Notes: generated by a model not told the origin, from the letters alone. A DNA stretch of 31,028 nt from JBFFXF01 sp041569895 (GCA_041569895.1 JBFFXF010000060.1:1-31028); one strand, 5' to 3'. Counted from the first letter of the stretch, positions 1 to 8,792 are shown. A program made the numbers and translations.

Positions 1-2615
1 AGCGCCACCGCCGCGTCGTTCCCCGACGGCAGCAGCAGCCCGTAGAGCAGCTCGCGCACCGGCAGGCGCTCGCCGGCGCGCAGGCCGGTCGTCGATCCGG
101 GGGTGCGGTCGGCGCGCCTCGAGATGGTCACCTGCTCGTCGAGCACGCCCGGGTCGCGCTCGGCGAGCCGCGTCACCAGGTAGGCGGTCATGATCTTCGT
201 CGTGCTCGCCATGTCGAGCGGCTTCGCCGGCTCGTATCCGCGCAGGATCTCGCCCGTGGCGGCGTCGCCGATCGCCCAGGTCTTGCAGGTCACCAGCGGC
301 GGCCCGTCGAGCGACTCCGGCGGCGCGCGCTCGAGCTCCTCGGAATTGACGACCTCCGGATCGGGCACCGGCTCGTCACGCGTCACCAGCGGGCCGAGCG
401 CCTTCCAGGTCTCGGCGCCGACGACACCCGTCGGCTCGAGTCCGCTGGCGCGCTGGAAGCGGGCGACCGCCGCCTCGGTCATCGGCCCGAAATCGCCGTC
501 GACGGCGAGCTGTGGCGACGGCTCGAGGCGCGCGTTGAGCGTTCGCTGCAGGTGCTCGACGAGCTCGCCCGAATCCGGCTGGCGCAGCTCGCGCGTCGCG
601 TCGGGCTCCGCCCTGGCCTCGACCGGCGACGGCGTGCTGCCCTCGAAGTACCGCCAGACCTCGCGCGCGATCTCGGCGCAGAGCCGGTTCGCGGCCGAGT
701 CCGCGGCCCAGCTGCGGTCCTCGTTGTCGCTCGTCAGCACGCAGAGGGCGATCGACCCGAACGGCGCGACGATGATCCCCGCGTCGCAGCGCACGCGAGA
801 CAGCGAGCCGATCTTGTGCGCGACGACGGCGTCCTCCGGCAGGAGCCGCGGGATCTTGGTGCGGTCCTCGCACTCCAGCAGGTGTTCGAACATCGCCTCG
901 CTGGCATCCTCGCTGACGAGCTCGCGGCGGTGGAGGCGCTCGAGGAGCGAGAGCATCTCGGTCGCGGTCGTGCTCCCGAGGCCGAATCGCGCGCTGCGCT
1001 CGGGGAAGATCGAGGTGTCCCGCCGGTAGAGCTTCGAGTTGATCCGCGTCTCCGGACAGCCGAGGCGCGCCATCGTCTCGGCCACCGATCGCAGCCCGAT
1101 CCTGTCGAGGACCAGGTTGGTCGCGGTGTTGTCCGAGTAGACGATCATCAGGTGGATCGCATCGCGCAGGGAGATGGTCGTCCCCGGCGAGAAGTGCTCG
1201 GTGAGGATTCCGGACCCGGGCACCTTGTCCTCCTCGCGCATGGTGACCGTGCTCGCCAGGTCGACGTCGCCATCGCGGGCCTGGCGGTACGCCTCGACCA
1301 TCACGGGGAGCTTGATCAGGCTCGCCGTCGGCATCCTCGCGTGGCCGCGATGCACGAACCCGACGCCGCTGTCGAAGTGCTTGACCGCGACCGCCACCTT
1401 CCCCCGGTGCTGCTCGATCAACGGCGCGAGCGCCGATCGCAGCCCGGGCGCCTCGAGCGGCGAGCGCGGCCGTCCCGCGATGTCGTCCAGCTCGTCGAGG
1501 CGGAACCGCACGCTGACGACGAAGGGCGACTCCCTCTCGACCCAGTGGCCGTACGTCGTCGTCACGAAGGTGCCGTCGGGGAGCAACTCGAGCCCGGGAT
1601 AGGCGCAGTCGGCGCCCCGCGTGTTGTCCATCAGGCGGACGCGATACTGCCCCTCGTCGCCGGAGACGATGTCCTCGTAGGTGCCGACCCAGCCGACCCA
1701 GTCGCCGTGCGTGATGCTCTCGAGCGTGCGATCGCGGAAGGTGATGAAGAGGCGGCCATCCGGGGTGTACTTGCCGACGTGGCGGTCGCCGGTGAGCGCG
1801 GCCGGGAGCTGGCGCGGCTCGGTCCACGTCAGGCCCTCGTCGTCGGAGAAGATGACGAACGAGTTCATGCGCCGGCTGTTCTCGCGCAGCAGCACGGTGA
1901 TCTGCTTGCCGTCCGGCGAACGGATCAGGCCCGGCTCGCAGAGGTGCGCCGTCGGGTGCGTGGCGATCACCGTCGGCTGCGACCACGTGAGCCCGCCGTC
2001 GTTCGAGACCGTCTTGTAGACGTGAAACACTCCCGTGCGCTTGCCGCCGGCGCGGATGAAGCGGCCGTCGTCGTGGAAGAGCGCCATGTACGCGCCGTTG
2101 CGCAGCCGCTCGACGCTTCCCATGGCGACGATGCCGCCGAAGTCGCCGATCGGCTCGAGCGCCGACCATGTCTCGCCGTCATCCTCGGAGACCGCCATGC
2201 GAATCGGGTAGAGGCCCGAAAAGACGATCAGCCGCTTCATGCCGTTGCCGTCGACGACCCGGTGGATGGTCGGCGTCTCCTGTGACGTCGCCCAGTTCTC
2301 CGGCGTCGGCAGGCGCTCCGACCACGTTCGACCGCCGTCGGTGCTGCGCTTCAGGACGATGGCGCCGCGTCCGTGCCCCTTCGGATAGACGCAGAGCATC
2401 GTCTTGCCGTCCTCGAGGAGCACGGTGGTCGGGTGGCCGAGGTACTGCCCCGGCTCGCGATCGACGACGACCTGGCGATGTTTCTCGTGCGCGAGGTCGA
2501 CGACGGGGATCGTGTAGCCGCACGAGGGCTGGTCGTCCGCCTGGCAGCGCGGGGCGAGCCACGGCGCCGCGACGAGGGCGGCGAGAGCGAGAAGCGGAGC
2601 GCGCGCGCGGATCAT
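1..2615 (-). CDS. Exported four-module protein: sialidase-like propeller, class A beta-lactamase-like domain, peptidoglycan-binding domain, S11 D,D-carboxypeptidase-like domain (3' end outside window)
   Basis: The reading frame is open from the ATG at 2615 to the left edge, giving 871 residues with the C-terminus missing. Residues 1-27 form a signal peptide. Four Asp-box motifs (STDGGRTW at 91, SEDDGETW at 143, SNDGGLTW at 204, SDDEGLTW at 257) mark a BNR/sialidase-like propeller to about residue 375. Residues 390-660 resemble class A beta-lactamases: SLIK with Ser432, SDN at 494-496, and HKIG with Lys601, spaced as in that family; the usual ExxLN of the omega loop is not evident, so beta-lactam hydrolysis is doubtful. 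Residues 684-745 are a PG_binding_1 domain (DGDFGPMTEAAVARFQ). From about 770 a peptidase S11 domain follows with STTK (Ser804) and SGN (864-866). Its start overlaps the DUF1501 stop by four bases (ATGA), implying translational coupling. A role in wall or glycan remodelling outside the cytoplasm is inferred; the sialidase substrate is unknown. Confidence 0.85.
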   Translation of the reverse strand, partial: MIRARAPLLALAALVAAPWLAPRCQADDQPSCGYTIPVVDLAHEKHRQVVVDREPGQYLGHPTTVLLEDGKTMLCVYPKGHGRGAIVLKRSTDGGRTWSERLPTPENWATSQETPTIHRVVDGNGMKRLIVFSGLYPIRMAVSEDDGETWSALEPIGDFGGIVAMGSVERLRNGAYMALFHDDGRFIRAGGKRTGVFHVYKTVSNDGGLTWSQPTVIATHPTAHLCEPGLIRSPDGKQITVLLRENSRRMNSFVIFSDDEGLTWTEPRQLPAALTGDRHVGKYTPDGRLFITFRDRTLESITHGDWVGWVGTYEDIVSGDEGQYRVRLMDNTRGADCAYPGLELLPDGTFVTTTYGHWVERESPFVVSVRFRLDELDDIAGRPRSPLEAPGLRSALAPLIEQHRGKVAVAVKHFDSGVGFVHRGHARMPTASLIKLPVMVEAYRQARDGDVDLASTVTMREEDKVPGSGILTEHFSPGTTISLRDAIHLMIVYSDNTATNLVLDRIGLRSVAETMARLGCPETRINSKLYRRDTSIFPERSARFGLGSTTATEMLSLLERLHRRELVSEDASEAMFEHLLECEDRTKIPRLLPEDAVVAHKIGSLSRVRCDAGIIVAPFGSIALCVLTSDNEDRSWAADSAANRLCAEIAREVWRYFEGSTPSPVEARAEPDATRELRQPDSGELVEHLQRTLNARLEPSPQLAVDGDFGPMTEAAVARFQRASGLEPTGVVGAETWKALGPLVTRDEPVPDPEVVNSEELERAPPESLDGPPLVTCKTWAIGDAATGEILRGYEPAKPLDMASTTKIMTAYLVTRLAERDPGVLDEQVTISRRADRTPGSTTGLRAGERLPVRELLYGLLLPSGNDAAVA

Positions 2616-4096
2616 GCGAAGACCTCGTCGATCGGTCTGCCGACGCCGTCCCGCGTGACGTAGAACGGGCGCTTCTCGACCTCGTACGCGAGGCGGGGCG
2701 AGATCCCCATGGCGCGGTAGATGGTCGCGTGGAGGTCCTCGATCCGCACCGGGTGCTCGATCGCCTTGCACGGCCGCTCGTCGGCGGTGCGACCGTACGC
2801 GAACCCCTTCTTGACGCCGCCGCCGAAGAGGAGCACGGACGCCGCGCCGGTGAAATGCCGGTGCATGCCGTAGAACTTGAGCTCGTCGACGGTCTTCGGC
2901 ACGAAGACCTGATCGGGGACCTTCTTCTCGGGCCGCCCCTCGATCATCATGTCGCGGCTGAACTCGCTCGCGAGCACGATCAGCGTGCGGTCGAGCAGGC
3001 CGCGCTCCTCGAGGTCGAGCACGAGCTGCGCGACCGGCGCGTCGATCAGCCGCTTCATGTCCCGGAGCCGCGTGTGGCCGTTGTCGTGCGTGTCCCACCC
3101 GAGGAACGGAACGTACTCGGTGGTCACCTCGATGAACCGCGCCCCCGCCTCGACGAGCCGGCGCGTCAGCAGGCAGCCGAGGCCGAACGGGCCGGTGTCG
3201 TAGGTCTTGTAGCTCTCCTCCGGCTCGAGCGTGAGGTCGAACGCCTTCGCCGCCGGCGACGACAGCAGGCGGTAGGCGTTCTCCAGCGAGCGCAGGAGCG
3301 ACTCGCGCTGGTAATCGCTGCCGTGCTCGCCGACGACGCCTCGCGTCGCCAGCTTGCGGAGCGCCCGGTAGCGCTCGCGGAAGCGATCGAGCGTCATCCC
3401 CGCCGGCGGGCGCACCGACTGGACGGCGGAGCGCGGGTCGGGAACGCGGAACGGACCGTACTCGCTGCCGAGGAAGCCGGCGGTCTGGAACGCCTTGAGC
3501 TCCTCCGCCTCGCCGTTCCCCTCGTAGCGCTGACCGATGTCGATGAACGCCGGCACCGCCGGGTCGCGCTTGCCGAGCGTGCGCGCGATCACCGCGCCGA
3601 TGTGCGGCGCCGCGACGGTCTGCGGCGGCTCGTATCCGGTGTGCCAGTGATACTGGTGTCGGGAGTGGAGGATCTTCCCGAGGTCGCCCGCGACGTAGCT
3701 CCGGATCAGCGTGCCGCGATCGATGACGCTCGCCAGCCGCTCGAGCCCCTCCGAGAAGCGGATGCCGTCGACCGCCGTCGGGATCGATGGAAACGTGCTC
3801 AGCACCGGCTCCGGATCCATGCCCTTCTCGAACGGCACGTGGCGCTTCGGATCGAACGTCTCGGTGTGCGCCATGCCGCCCGCCATCCAGAGGACGACCA
3901 GCGTGTCGGCGGTGGGCTCGAGGCGCGCGGGCGACTCCTCGTCGCTCGAGCGCACCGGGCGCGGGGCGCCGGCGGCGAGAGCGGAGAGCGTCGCGACGCT
4001 CGCCGTCTTCAGGAAAGTGCGGCGGTCGACGTGTCGGTCGTGGCTCATCGGCGTCTCGTTCGATCGGCTGCTCATCGGTTCTGCTCGTGCGACCAT
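2612..4096 (-). CDS. DUF1501 family protein, Tat-exported
   Basis: The 494-residue protein matches the DUF1501 family, a sulfatase/alkaline-phosphatase-fold group very common in planctomycetes and usually encoded beside DUF1549/DUF1553 cytochrome proteins, as here. An RRTFLK twin-arginine motif sits near residue 25, followed by a short hydrophobic stretch, so export by Tat is likely. The family-like opening TLVVLWMAGGMAHTETFDP and the closing region with FGGGVKKGFAYG are present. The ATG at 4096 lies one base after the stop of the upstream gene and suggests coupled translation; ATGs at 4075 and 4048 are alternatives, and the last gives the most typical Tat signal (MSHDRHVDRRTFLK). The biochemical function of the family is not established. 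The 3' end overlaps the start of the sialidase fusion gene by four bases. Confidence 0.9.
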   Translation of the reverse strand: MVARAEPMSSRSNETPMSHDRHVDRRTFLKTASVATLSALAAGAPRPVRSSDEESPARLEPTADTLVVLWMAGGMAHTETFDPKRHVPFEKGMDPEPVLSTFPSIPTAVDGIRFSEGLERLASVIDRGTLIRSYVAGDLGKILHSRHQYHWHTGYEPPQTVAAPHIGAVIARTLGKRDPAVPAFIDIGQRYEGNGEAEELKAFQTAGFLGSEYGPFRVPDPRSAVQSVRPPAGMTLDRFRERYRALRKLATRGVVGEHGSDYQRESLLRSLENAYRLLSSPAAKAFDLTLEPEESYKTYDTGPFGLGCLLTRRLVEAGARFIEVTTEYVPFLGWDTHDNGHTRLRDMKRLIDAPVAQLVLDLEERGLLDRTLIVLASEFSRDMMIEGRPEKKVPDQVFVPKTVDELKFYGMHRHFTGAASVLLFGGGVKKGFAYGRTADERPCKAIEHPVRIEDLHATIYRAMGISPRLAYEVEKRPFYVTRDGVGRPIDEVFA

Positions 4097-4097
4097 C

Positions 4098-6197
4098 TCA
4101 CCTGATCAACTGAAACTCGGGCAGCATGGCGACGATCCACAGCAGGTCCTCGACTCCCGCGGTGTCCGGCGGCGACCCGATCACCGCCAGCAGCGTCTCG
4201 CGCTCCACGTCGTCCGGCGCGCGCGCCAGCGCCAGGCGAAAGACCGCGTCGAGGAGCGCGTTGCCATCGCGCCCGGCGTCGAGCGCGCTGCCGTCGAGCG
4301 CGTCCCCGTCGAGCACAGCGTCTTCAAGCACAGCGTCTTCAAGCCATCTGCGCGCGCCGGCTTGCAGGATCGAGGCCAGCGTGTCGCCGTTGGTGAGCTC
4401 GAGGGCCTGGAGCGTCGTCGCCACCGAATCGCGGCGCGTCACCACCTGCTCGCGGTTCGGACGGCCGAGGGCGCGCTGCAGCTGATCGTCGTGCGCCACC
4501 ACGGCGCGCAGCGGGCGCGGCGTCGCGTCCTCACCCTGGCTCTCGAGGACGGCGCGCACGGCGGCGAGCTGCCCGCCCTGACCGCGCCCGTCGATCTTGG
4601 TGAGCGCGTCCGACGGCCGGGTCCACTCGCCGGTCAGCGTCCCGAGAGCGTCGACGAACTGCTCGGCGGTCATCCGCCGCACCAGCGGGCCGCGGAAGAC
4701 CGGATCGGCGGAGCCCGGCGCCGGTTCTCCGACCGACGACGACGCGTACGCCCGCGATGTGCAGATCAGCTCGATGGTGCGCTTGATGTCGAAACCGCTG
4801 TCGGCGAGGTCGGCCGCGAGCCAGTCGAGCAGGTCGCGGTGCCACGGCTCGTTCTCCATCTCGTCGACCGGCTCGACCAGGCCGCGACCGAAGAACGATG
4901 CCCACAGGCGGTTGACCATGGTGCGCGCCAGGCGGCCGTTCTCCCGCGAGGCGAGGAGCTCCGCCAGGCGCCGCATGCGCGCCTCGCGCGGAGCTTCCGC
5001 GTCGATCTCGCCGAGCTCGGCGAACGGCGCGGCCGGCGCGGCGACCTCGCCGATCGGCTCGTTGCAGCGGTGCAGCTCGAGCGGTTTCTCGGCGAAGACG
5101 CTCGCGAGCGCGTACGCGTCGGCGAGCTTCCAGTCGTTGACGAAGCTGTCGTGACACGACGCGCATTTGAGATTGGTCCCGAGGAAGACCTGCGCGACGT
5201 TCTGGGCGGCCTGCATCTCCTTGCGCTGGCTCGCGTTCACCGTGCCGCGCCAGATGATGCCCTTGACGAAACCCTCCGATCCATCGACGGGGTCGATCAG
5301 CTCACGCACGAAACGATCGTAGGGAATGTTGTGATAGAGCGCGGCGAAGAGCCAGCCGGTGAGCTGCTTGCGACCGCCGTCGATGAAACCCGTGCCGCGG
5401 TACGCGTTGCGGAGCGCGTCGTTCCAGAAGGTCATCCAGTGCTCGGCGTACTCGCGCCGCCGCCCGAGCAGGTCGCGGACGAGGCGCTCGCGCGCGTCGG
5501 GCGCGTCGCTCTTCTCGAAGCGGTCGACCTCCTCCGGTGACGGCAACAGCCCGATCACGTCGAGGAACACGCGGCGCGCGAACGTCCGGTCGTCGACCGG
5601 CCCGGGAAACTCGACGCCGTTGTCCCGGAAGTACGGCGCGAGGAGGCGGTCGATCGGGTTGTCGAGCGACGAGTCCCCGGGTGCCGGGGGCAGCTCCGGG
5701 CGCCGCGGCGCGATCGAGGTCGCCACGGGGGCCTTGCTCGCCTTCCCGAAAGTGAAACCCGCGGGCCACTCGAGCCCCCCGTCGATCCAGGCGCGCAGGA
5801 CGGCGATCTCCTCCGGCCCGAGCCGCTCGCCCTCGTCGGGCATGACGCGCTCGGGATCGTCGCCGGAGATCAACCGCACGAGCAGGCTCTCCCCCGCCTT
5901 GCCGGCGACCACCGCGGGGCCGGACTTGCCGCCCTCGAGAAGCGTCTCGCGCGTGTCGATCCGCAGCCCGCCGCGGCGCTTGCCGCCGGCGTGGCAGCGC
6001 ACGCAGGAGCGCTCGAGGATCGGACGCACCTCGCGCATGAAGTCGACGGCATCGACGCGGACCGCGACCGCGATCAGCAAACAGACCCCGATCGCTCGAA
6101 GGACCACCGCGCTGCGTCCGCGCCATGCGGAAAACCGCGGCGGGCGCGGGAGTCCCGGCGCTCTCGGGAAAATCGGGCCTCTCGTGTACCTCGACAT
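4098..6197 (-). CDS. Planctomycete cytochrome-type PSD1 protein (PSCyt1 + DUF1549 + DUF1553)
   Basis: From the ATG at 6197 the product has 699 residues. A signal sequence (RAIGVCLLIAVAVRVDA) precedes a planctomycete cytochrome-like domain with a heme-binding CVRCH motif and the ending AWIDGGLEWP. DUF1549 follows (from FRDNGVEFPGPVDDRTFARR to the region around CASCH), then DUF1553 (RTMVNRLWASFFGRGLVEPVDEM, MTAEQFVDALGTLTGEW). CASCH is a second possible heme site. These proteins are exported and are thought to take part in redox or polysaccharide-related chemistry with DUF1501 partners; the reaction is unknown. The frame stays open upstream of 6197 into the DUF429 gene, so a 1011-residue fusion from 7133 is formally possible. 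I prefer the separate start because a complete signal peptide follows Met313 of that fusion. A five-residue periodic insertion lies near the C-terminus. Confidence 0.85.
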   Translation of the reverse strand: MSRYTRGPIFPRAPGLPRPPRFSAWRGRSAVVLRAIGVCLLIAVAVRVDAVDFMREVRPILERSCVRCHAGGKRRGGLRIDTRETLLEGGKSGPAVVAGKAGESLLVRLISGDDPERVMPDEGERLGPEEIAVLRAWIDGGLEWPAGFTFGKASKAPVATSIAPRRPELPPAPGDSSLDNPIDRLLAPYFRDNGVEFPGPVDDRTFARRVFLDVIGLLPSPEEVDRFEKSDAPDARERLVRDLLGRRREYAEHWMTFWNDALRNAYRGTGFIDGGRKQLTGWLFAALYHNIPYDRFVRELIDPVDGSEGFVKGIIWRGTVNASQRKEMQAAQNVAQVFLGTNLKCASCHDSFVNDWKLADAYALASVFAEKPLELHRCNEPIGEVAAPAAPFAELGEIDAEAPREARMRRLAELLASRENGRLARTMVNRLWASFFGRGLVEPVDEMENEPWHRDLLDWLAADLADSGFDIKRTIELICTSRAYASSSVGEPAPGSADPVFRGPLVRRMTAEQFVDALGTLTGEWTRPSDALTKIDGRGQGGQLAAVRAVLESQGEDATPRPLRAVVAHDDQLQRALGRPNREQVVTRRDSVATTLQALELTNGDTLASILQAGARRWLEDAVLEDAVLDGDALDGSALDAGRDGNALLDAVFRLALARAPDDVERETLLAVIGSPPDTAGVEDLLWIVAMLPEFQLIR
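4313..4342. repeat. 15-bp tandem repeat inside the DUF1553 coding region
   Basis: GCACAGCGTCTTCAA occurs twice back to back (4313-4327 and 4328-4342), preceded by two more diverged 15-bp units from about 4282. The encoded protein reads LEDAV LEDAV LDGDA LDGSA, a five-residue periodicity reminiscent of pentapeptide repeats but very short. Confidence 0.75.
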
Positions 6198-6267
6198 ACA
6201 GAGAGCAGCATAGAGCAGCCGCGCCACAAGTCCAGTCCTCAGGCCGGCGGTTCCCGGCGCCGGGCGC

Positions 6268-7091
6268 TCAGAGGTAGACGTGCCCCTCGACCGCCGCGAG
6301 CCGTCGGCGGCCAGCAGCGCCGCGTGATCGGTCGATGCGAACCGCCGCGCCGCGGAGAGCAGGATGAGGCTGTCGAGCGCGTCCCCCTCGGCGTCCTCGA
6401 GCGCCCGGCGAGCCGCGCCGGGCTCGACCGCGATCCCCTCGTCGCGCTCCAGCCGGCGGAGGATCTCCTCGCGCGCGGCGACGTTCTTGTCGGACGGGCC
6501 CTTGTACCCGGCGTGCGGCCAGCCGAGGTGCCGGAGCGTCGAGCTCGGACACGCCTCGGCGACGGCGACCGGCGCGTCCGGTCTCGCCGCCGCGTCCATC
6601 GGCATCAGCGCCACCCCGGCGACCTCCGAGAGCGGACCGAGCACCGAGACGATGCAGTGCCATGTCTGCTTGAAGAGGCGCAAGTTGCTCGGGGCGAGCG
6701 GCGTCTTGGCGCACAGGTCGCAGCCGCGCCTCGGCTCCTTGCGCGAGACCTTGCGGCACGCTCGACGCCAGTCTCTCGGCGAGTCGAACGACCGCAGCCA
6801 CCCGAGCGTCGCCCGCCACGTGCGATCGACGCCGTGCGCGTCGAGCTGCGCGGCGGCGAGAGTGAAGGGCGCGTCGATCACCCAGGCGTGACGCCGACCG
6901 TCGTCGGCCGACCCGGCGATGCGCCGCACGAGCCCCGCGTGGTCGACGTCGTTCGCCGTGCTGGCAGCGCTCCCCGGCTCGAGCGTCGCCGCCCAGATCT
7001 TCCGGCGAGCCGACCTCGAGCCGCTGAAGTCGACACCGTGAAGGACGAGGTCTCGAGCGTGACGCGCGTCGTGTTGTCTCGCGTCGGGCAT
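6268..7091 (-). CDS. DUF429 family protein, probably carrying a one-base deletion near its 3' end
   Basis: Starting at the ATG at 7091 (MPDARQHDARH), the protein shows DUF429 features: LHGVDFSGSRSARRKIWAA at the N-terminus, WVIDAPFTLAA, AEACPSSTLRHLGWP and DALDSLILLSAARRF. DUF429 proteins are predicted RNase H-fold proteins of unknown function. After ...HAALLAADG the original frame continues as SRRSRGTSTSERP, unlike the family, and reads into the next gene without a stop. In the neighbouring frame the same DNA reads LAAVEGHVYL and then TGA at 6270-6268, which is much like the EGxI-type ending of the family. A missing base near 6300 (in GACGGCTCGCGG on the minus strand) explains both. It could be a sequencing or assembly error or a real mutation. 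The gene is immediately upstream of the PSD1 cytochrome gene. Confidence 0.65.
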
Positions 7092-7152
7092 ACGACTATC
7101 ATGCGGGTGTCGTCGATTCGTGGACAGGGTCATGACCCCAATTACCGAAGAG

Positions 7153-7290
7153 ACGACTTAGGAGGAAGTCAGGAAACCGAGGAAAGCAGGAAACGGTAAA
7201 GAATCGAGGGGCTCGGCTTCGTGAGCTTCGCTCGAGGCTTCGCGCGGACTTTCCTGTGTTCCGCGTCTTCCTGCGTTCCTCATGAGTCGT
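7153..7290. mobile_element. MITE-like element, short copy (138 bp)
   Basis: The ends are imperfect inverted repeats: the left end reads ACGACTTAGGAGGAAG and the right end, reverse-complemented, reads ACGACTCATGAGGAAC. A purine-rich stretch near the left end (CAGGAAAC, AGGAAAGCAGGAAACGG) and the internal 18-mer TCGTGAGCTTCGCTCGAG (7219-7236) recur in inverted orientation in the 25669-25973 element. No open reading frame of note is inside. The right end contains the ATG at 7282 that could be mistaken for the start of the DUF1593 gene. No target-site duplication is evident. Confidence 0.55.
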
Positions 7291-7305
7291 GGTCGGAAAC
7301 CGCCA

Positions 7306-8733
7306 ATGCGCCATTGTCGCCGTTTCAGGGTGTCGGCCGGCGCCGCCCCCCTGCTGCTCCTGTGCTTCGCCTCGCCCGGTCGCGCCGCGCCGGATGACCT
7401 CTCGCGTCGCGACGTCCGGCCGAGGCTGATCGTCCTCACCGACATCGGCGGCGATCCCGACGACACCCAGTCGCTCGTCCGCCTGCTGACGCACGCGAGC
7501 GAGATCGAGATCGAGGGGCTGATCGCCTCGGCGTCGGGCACGCCGGGCGAGCTCGACGAGAACGTCGTCAAGCCCGAGCTGATCCGCCAGGTCGTGCGCG
7601 CCTACGGCGCGGTGTGGGACTCGCTCGAGCTGCACGCTCCGGGCTACCCGTCCGCCGGGGGGCTCCTCGCGCGCGTCAAGAGCGGCAACCCCGAGCGCGG
7701 CCGGTCGCAGCTCGGCGAGGGAAAGGACACCGAGGGCTCGCGGTGGATCATCGAGGTGGTCGATCGCGACGACACGCGGCCGGTCAACATCGCCATCTGG
7801 GGCGGCTCGACGGAGCTCGCCCAGGCGCTCTGGCGCGTGCGGCACGATCGAGAGCCCGCGGACGTCGCCCGGTTCGTCTCGCGCATCCGCGTCCACGACA
7901 TCGCGCACCAGGACGACACCGGGCCGTGGATCGTCGAGCAATTTCCGGACCTCTTCTACGTGCTCGATCGCGCCCCGCCGGGCGCGGACCGTCGCGAGGC
8001 GGTGTTTCGCGGCATGTACCTCGGCGGCGACCAGTCGCTGACCTCGCGCCAGTGGCTCGACCGGCACGTGCGCACCGGACACGGACCGCTCGGCGCGCTC
8101 TACCCGGACCGGACGTGGACCTCCCCGAATCCGCACTCGGCGCTCAAGGAGGGCGACACGCCGTCGTGGTTCTACTTCCTGCGCAACGGGCTGCAGGACG
8201 CGGCGCACCCGGAGTGGGGCGGCTGGGGCGGTCGGTTCCGCCGCGTCGCCGGTGCGCTCCACCGCGACGCCAGCGACCGCGTCGGCGACGTCGAGCACCC
8301 GCGCGCCACCGTCTGGCGCTGGCGTCCGGCCTTCCAGAACGACTTCGCCGCCCGCATGGACTGGTGCGTGCGCCCTCGCGACGCGGCGAACCACCACCCG
8401 ATCGCGGCGCTCGACGGTGATCGCACCCGCGAGGTCCTCGAGCTCTCGGTGGCGCCGGGCGAGGCGCGCGCCCTCGACGCCGGCTCCTCGAGCGACCCGG
8501 ACGGCGACGGGCTCTCCTTCCGCTGGTGGGTCTACCCCGAGGCGGGCACGTGCGCCGCCGACGTCGCCCGGGAGACGGTCATCGACAATGCGTCGTCGTC
8601 CCGGGCCGCCGTGCGCGTGCCCGCGGCGTGCGCCGGCGCGACGATCCACGTCATCCTCGAGGTCACCGACGACGGCGACCCGCCGCTGACGAGCTACCGA
8701 CGCGCAGTGCTCGACGTCGCCCCGAACAGGTGA
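7306..8733 (+). CDS. DUF1593 (Sde182-like) exported nucleoside-hydrolase-fold protein
   Basis: The 475-residue product begins with a signal sequence (MRHCRRFRVSAGAAPLLLLC...). The mature part opens with RLIVLTDIGGDPDD (residues 40-53), the Asp-rich calcium-site motif of nucleoside hydrolase folds, and continues with DUF1593 hallmarks such as GLIASASGTPG, IAIWGGSTELAQAL, and the region SPNPHSALKEGDTPSWFYFLRNGL. The C-terminal 100 residues (LDAGSSSDPDGDGLSFRWWVYPEAGT) match the beta-sandwich domain that follows it in Sde182-type cellulose-binding proteins. A carbohydrate-related secreted role is likely, but no substrate can be named. I chose the ATG at 7306 over that at 7282 because the latter lies inside the MITE-like repeat. 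The gene converges with the metalloprotease gene, 59 bases apart. Confidence 0.85.
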   Translation: MRHCRRFRVSAGAAPLLLLCFASPGRAAPDDLSRRDVRPRLIVLTDIGGDPDDTQSLVRLLTHASEIEIEGLIASASGTPGELDENVVKPELIRQVVRAYGAVWDSLELHAPGYPSAGGLLARVKSGNPERGRSQLGEGKDTEGSRWIIEVVDRDDTRPVNIAIWGGSTELAQALWRVRHDREPADVARFVSRIRVHDIAHQDDTGPWIVEQFPDLFYVLDRAPPGADRREAVFRGMYLGGDQSLTSRQWLDRHVRTGHGPLGALYPDRTWTSPNPHSALKEGDTPSWFYFLRNGLQDAAHPEWGGWGGRFRRVAGALHRDASDRVGDVEHPRATVWRWRPAFQNDFAARMDWCVRPRDAANHHPIAALDGDRTREVLELSVAPGEARALDAGSSSDPDGDGLSFRWWVYPEAGTCAADVARETVIDNASSSRAAVRVPAACAGATIHVILEVTDDGDPPLTSYRRAVLDVAPNR

Positions 8734-8792
8734 CGTCGCTCACGACGATCGTCGGAATGATCCACGATACCAACGCGCGAGGGCGTGCGCGA

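Noticed and set aside
376..2169. 597-residue open frame on the minus strand, and 552-2285 (577 residues) on the plus strand
   Set aside because: Both are Arg/Ala-rich shadows of the sialidase/beta-lactamase fusion gene, which carries recognisable motifs in its own frame.
7282..7305. ATG at 7282 as start of the DUF1593 gene
   Set aside because: It is part of the right end of the MITE-like repeat; the ATG at 7306 begins a normal signal peptide.
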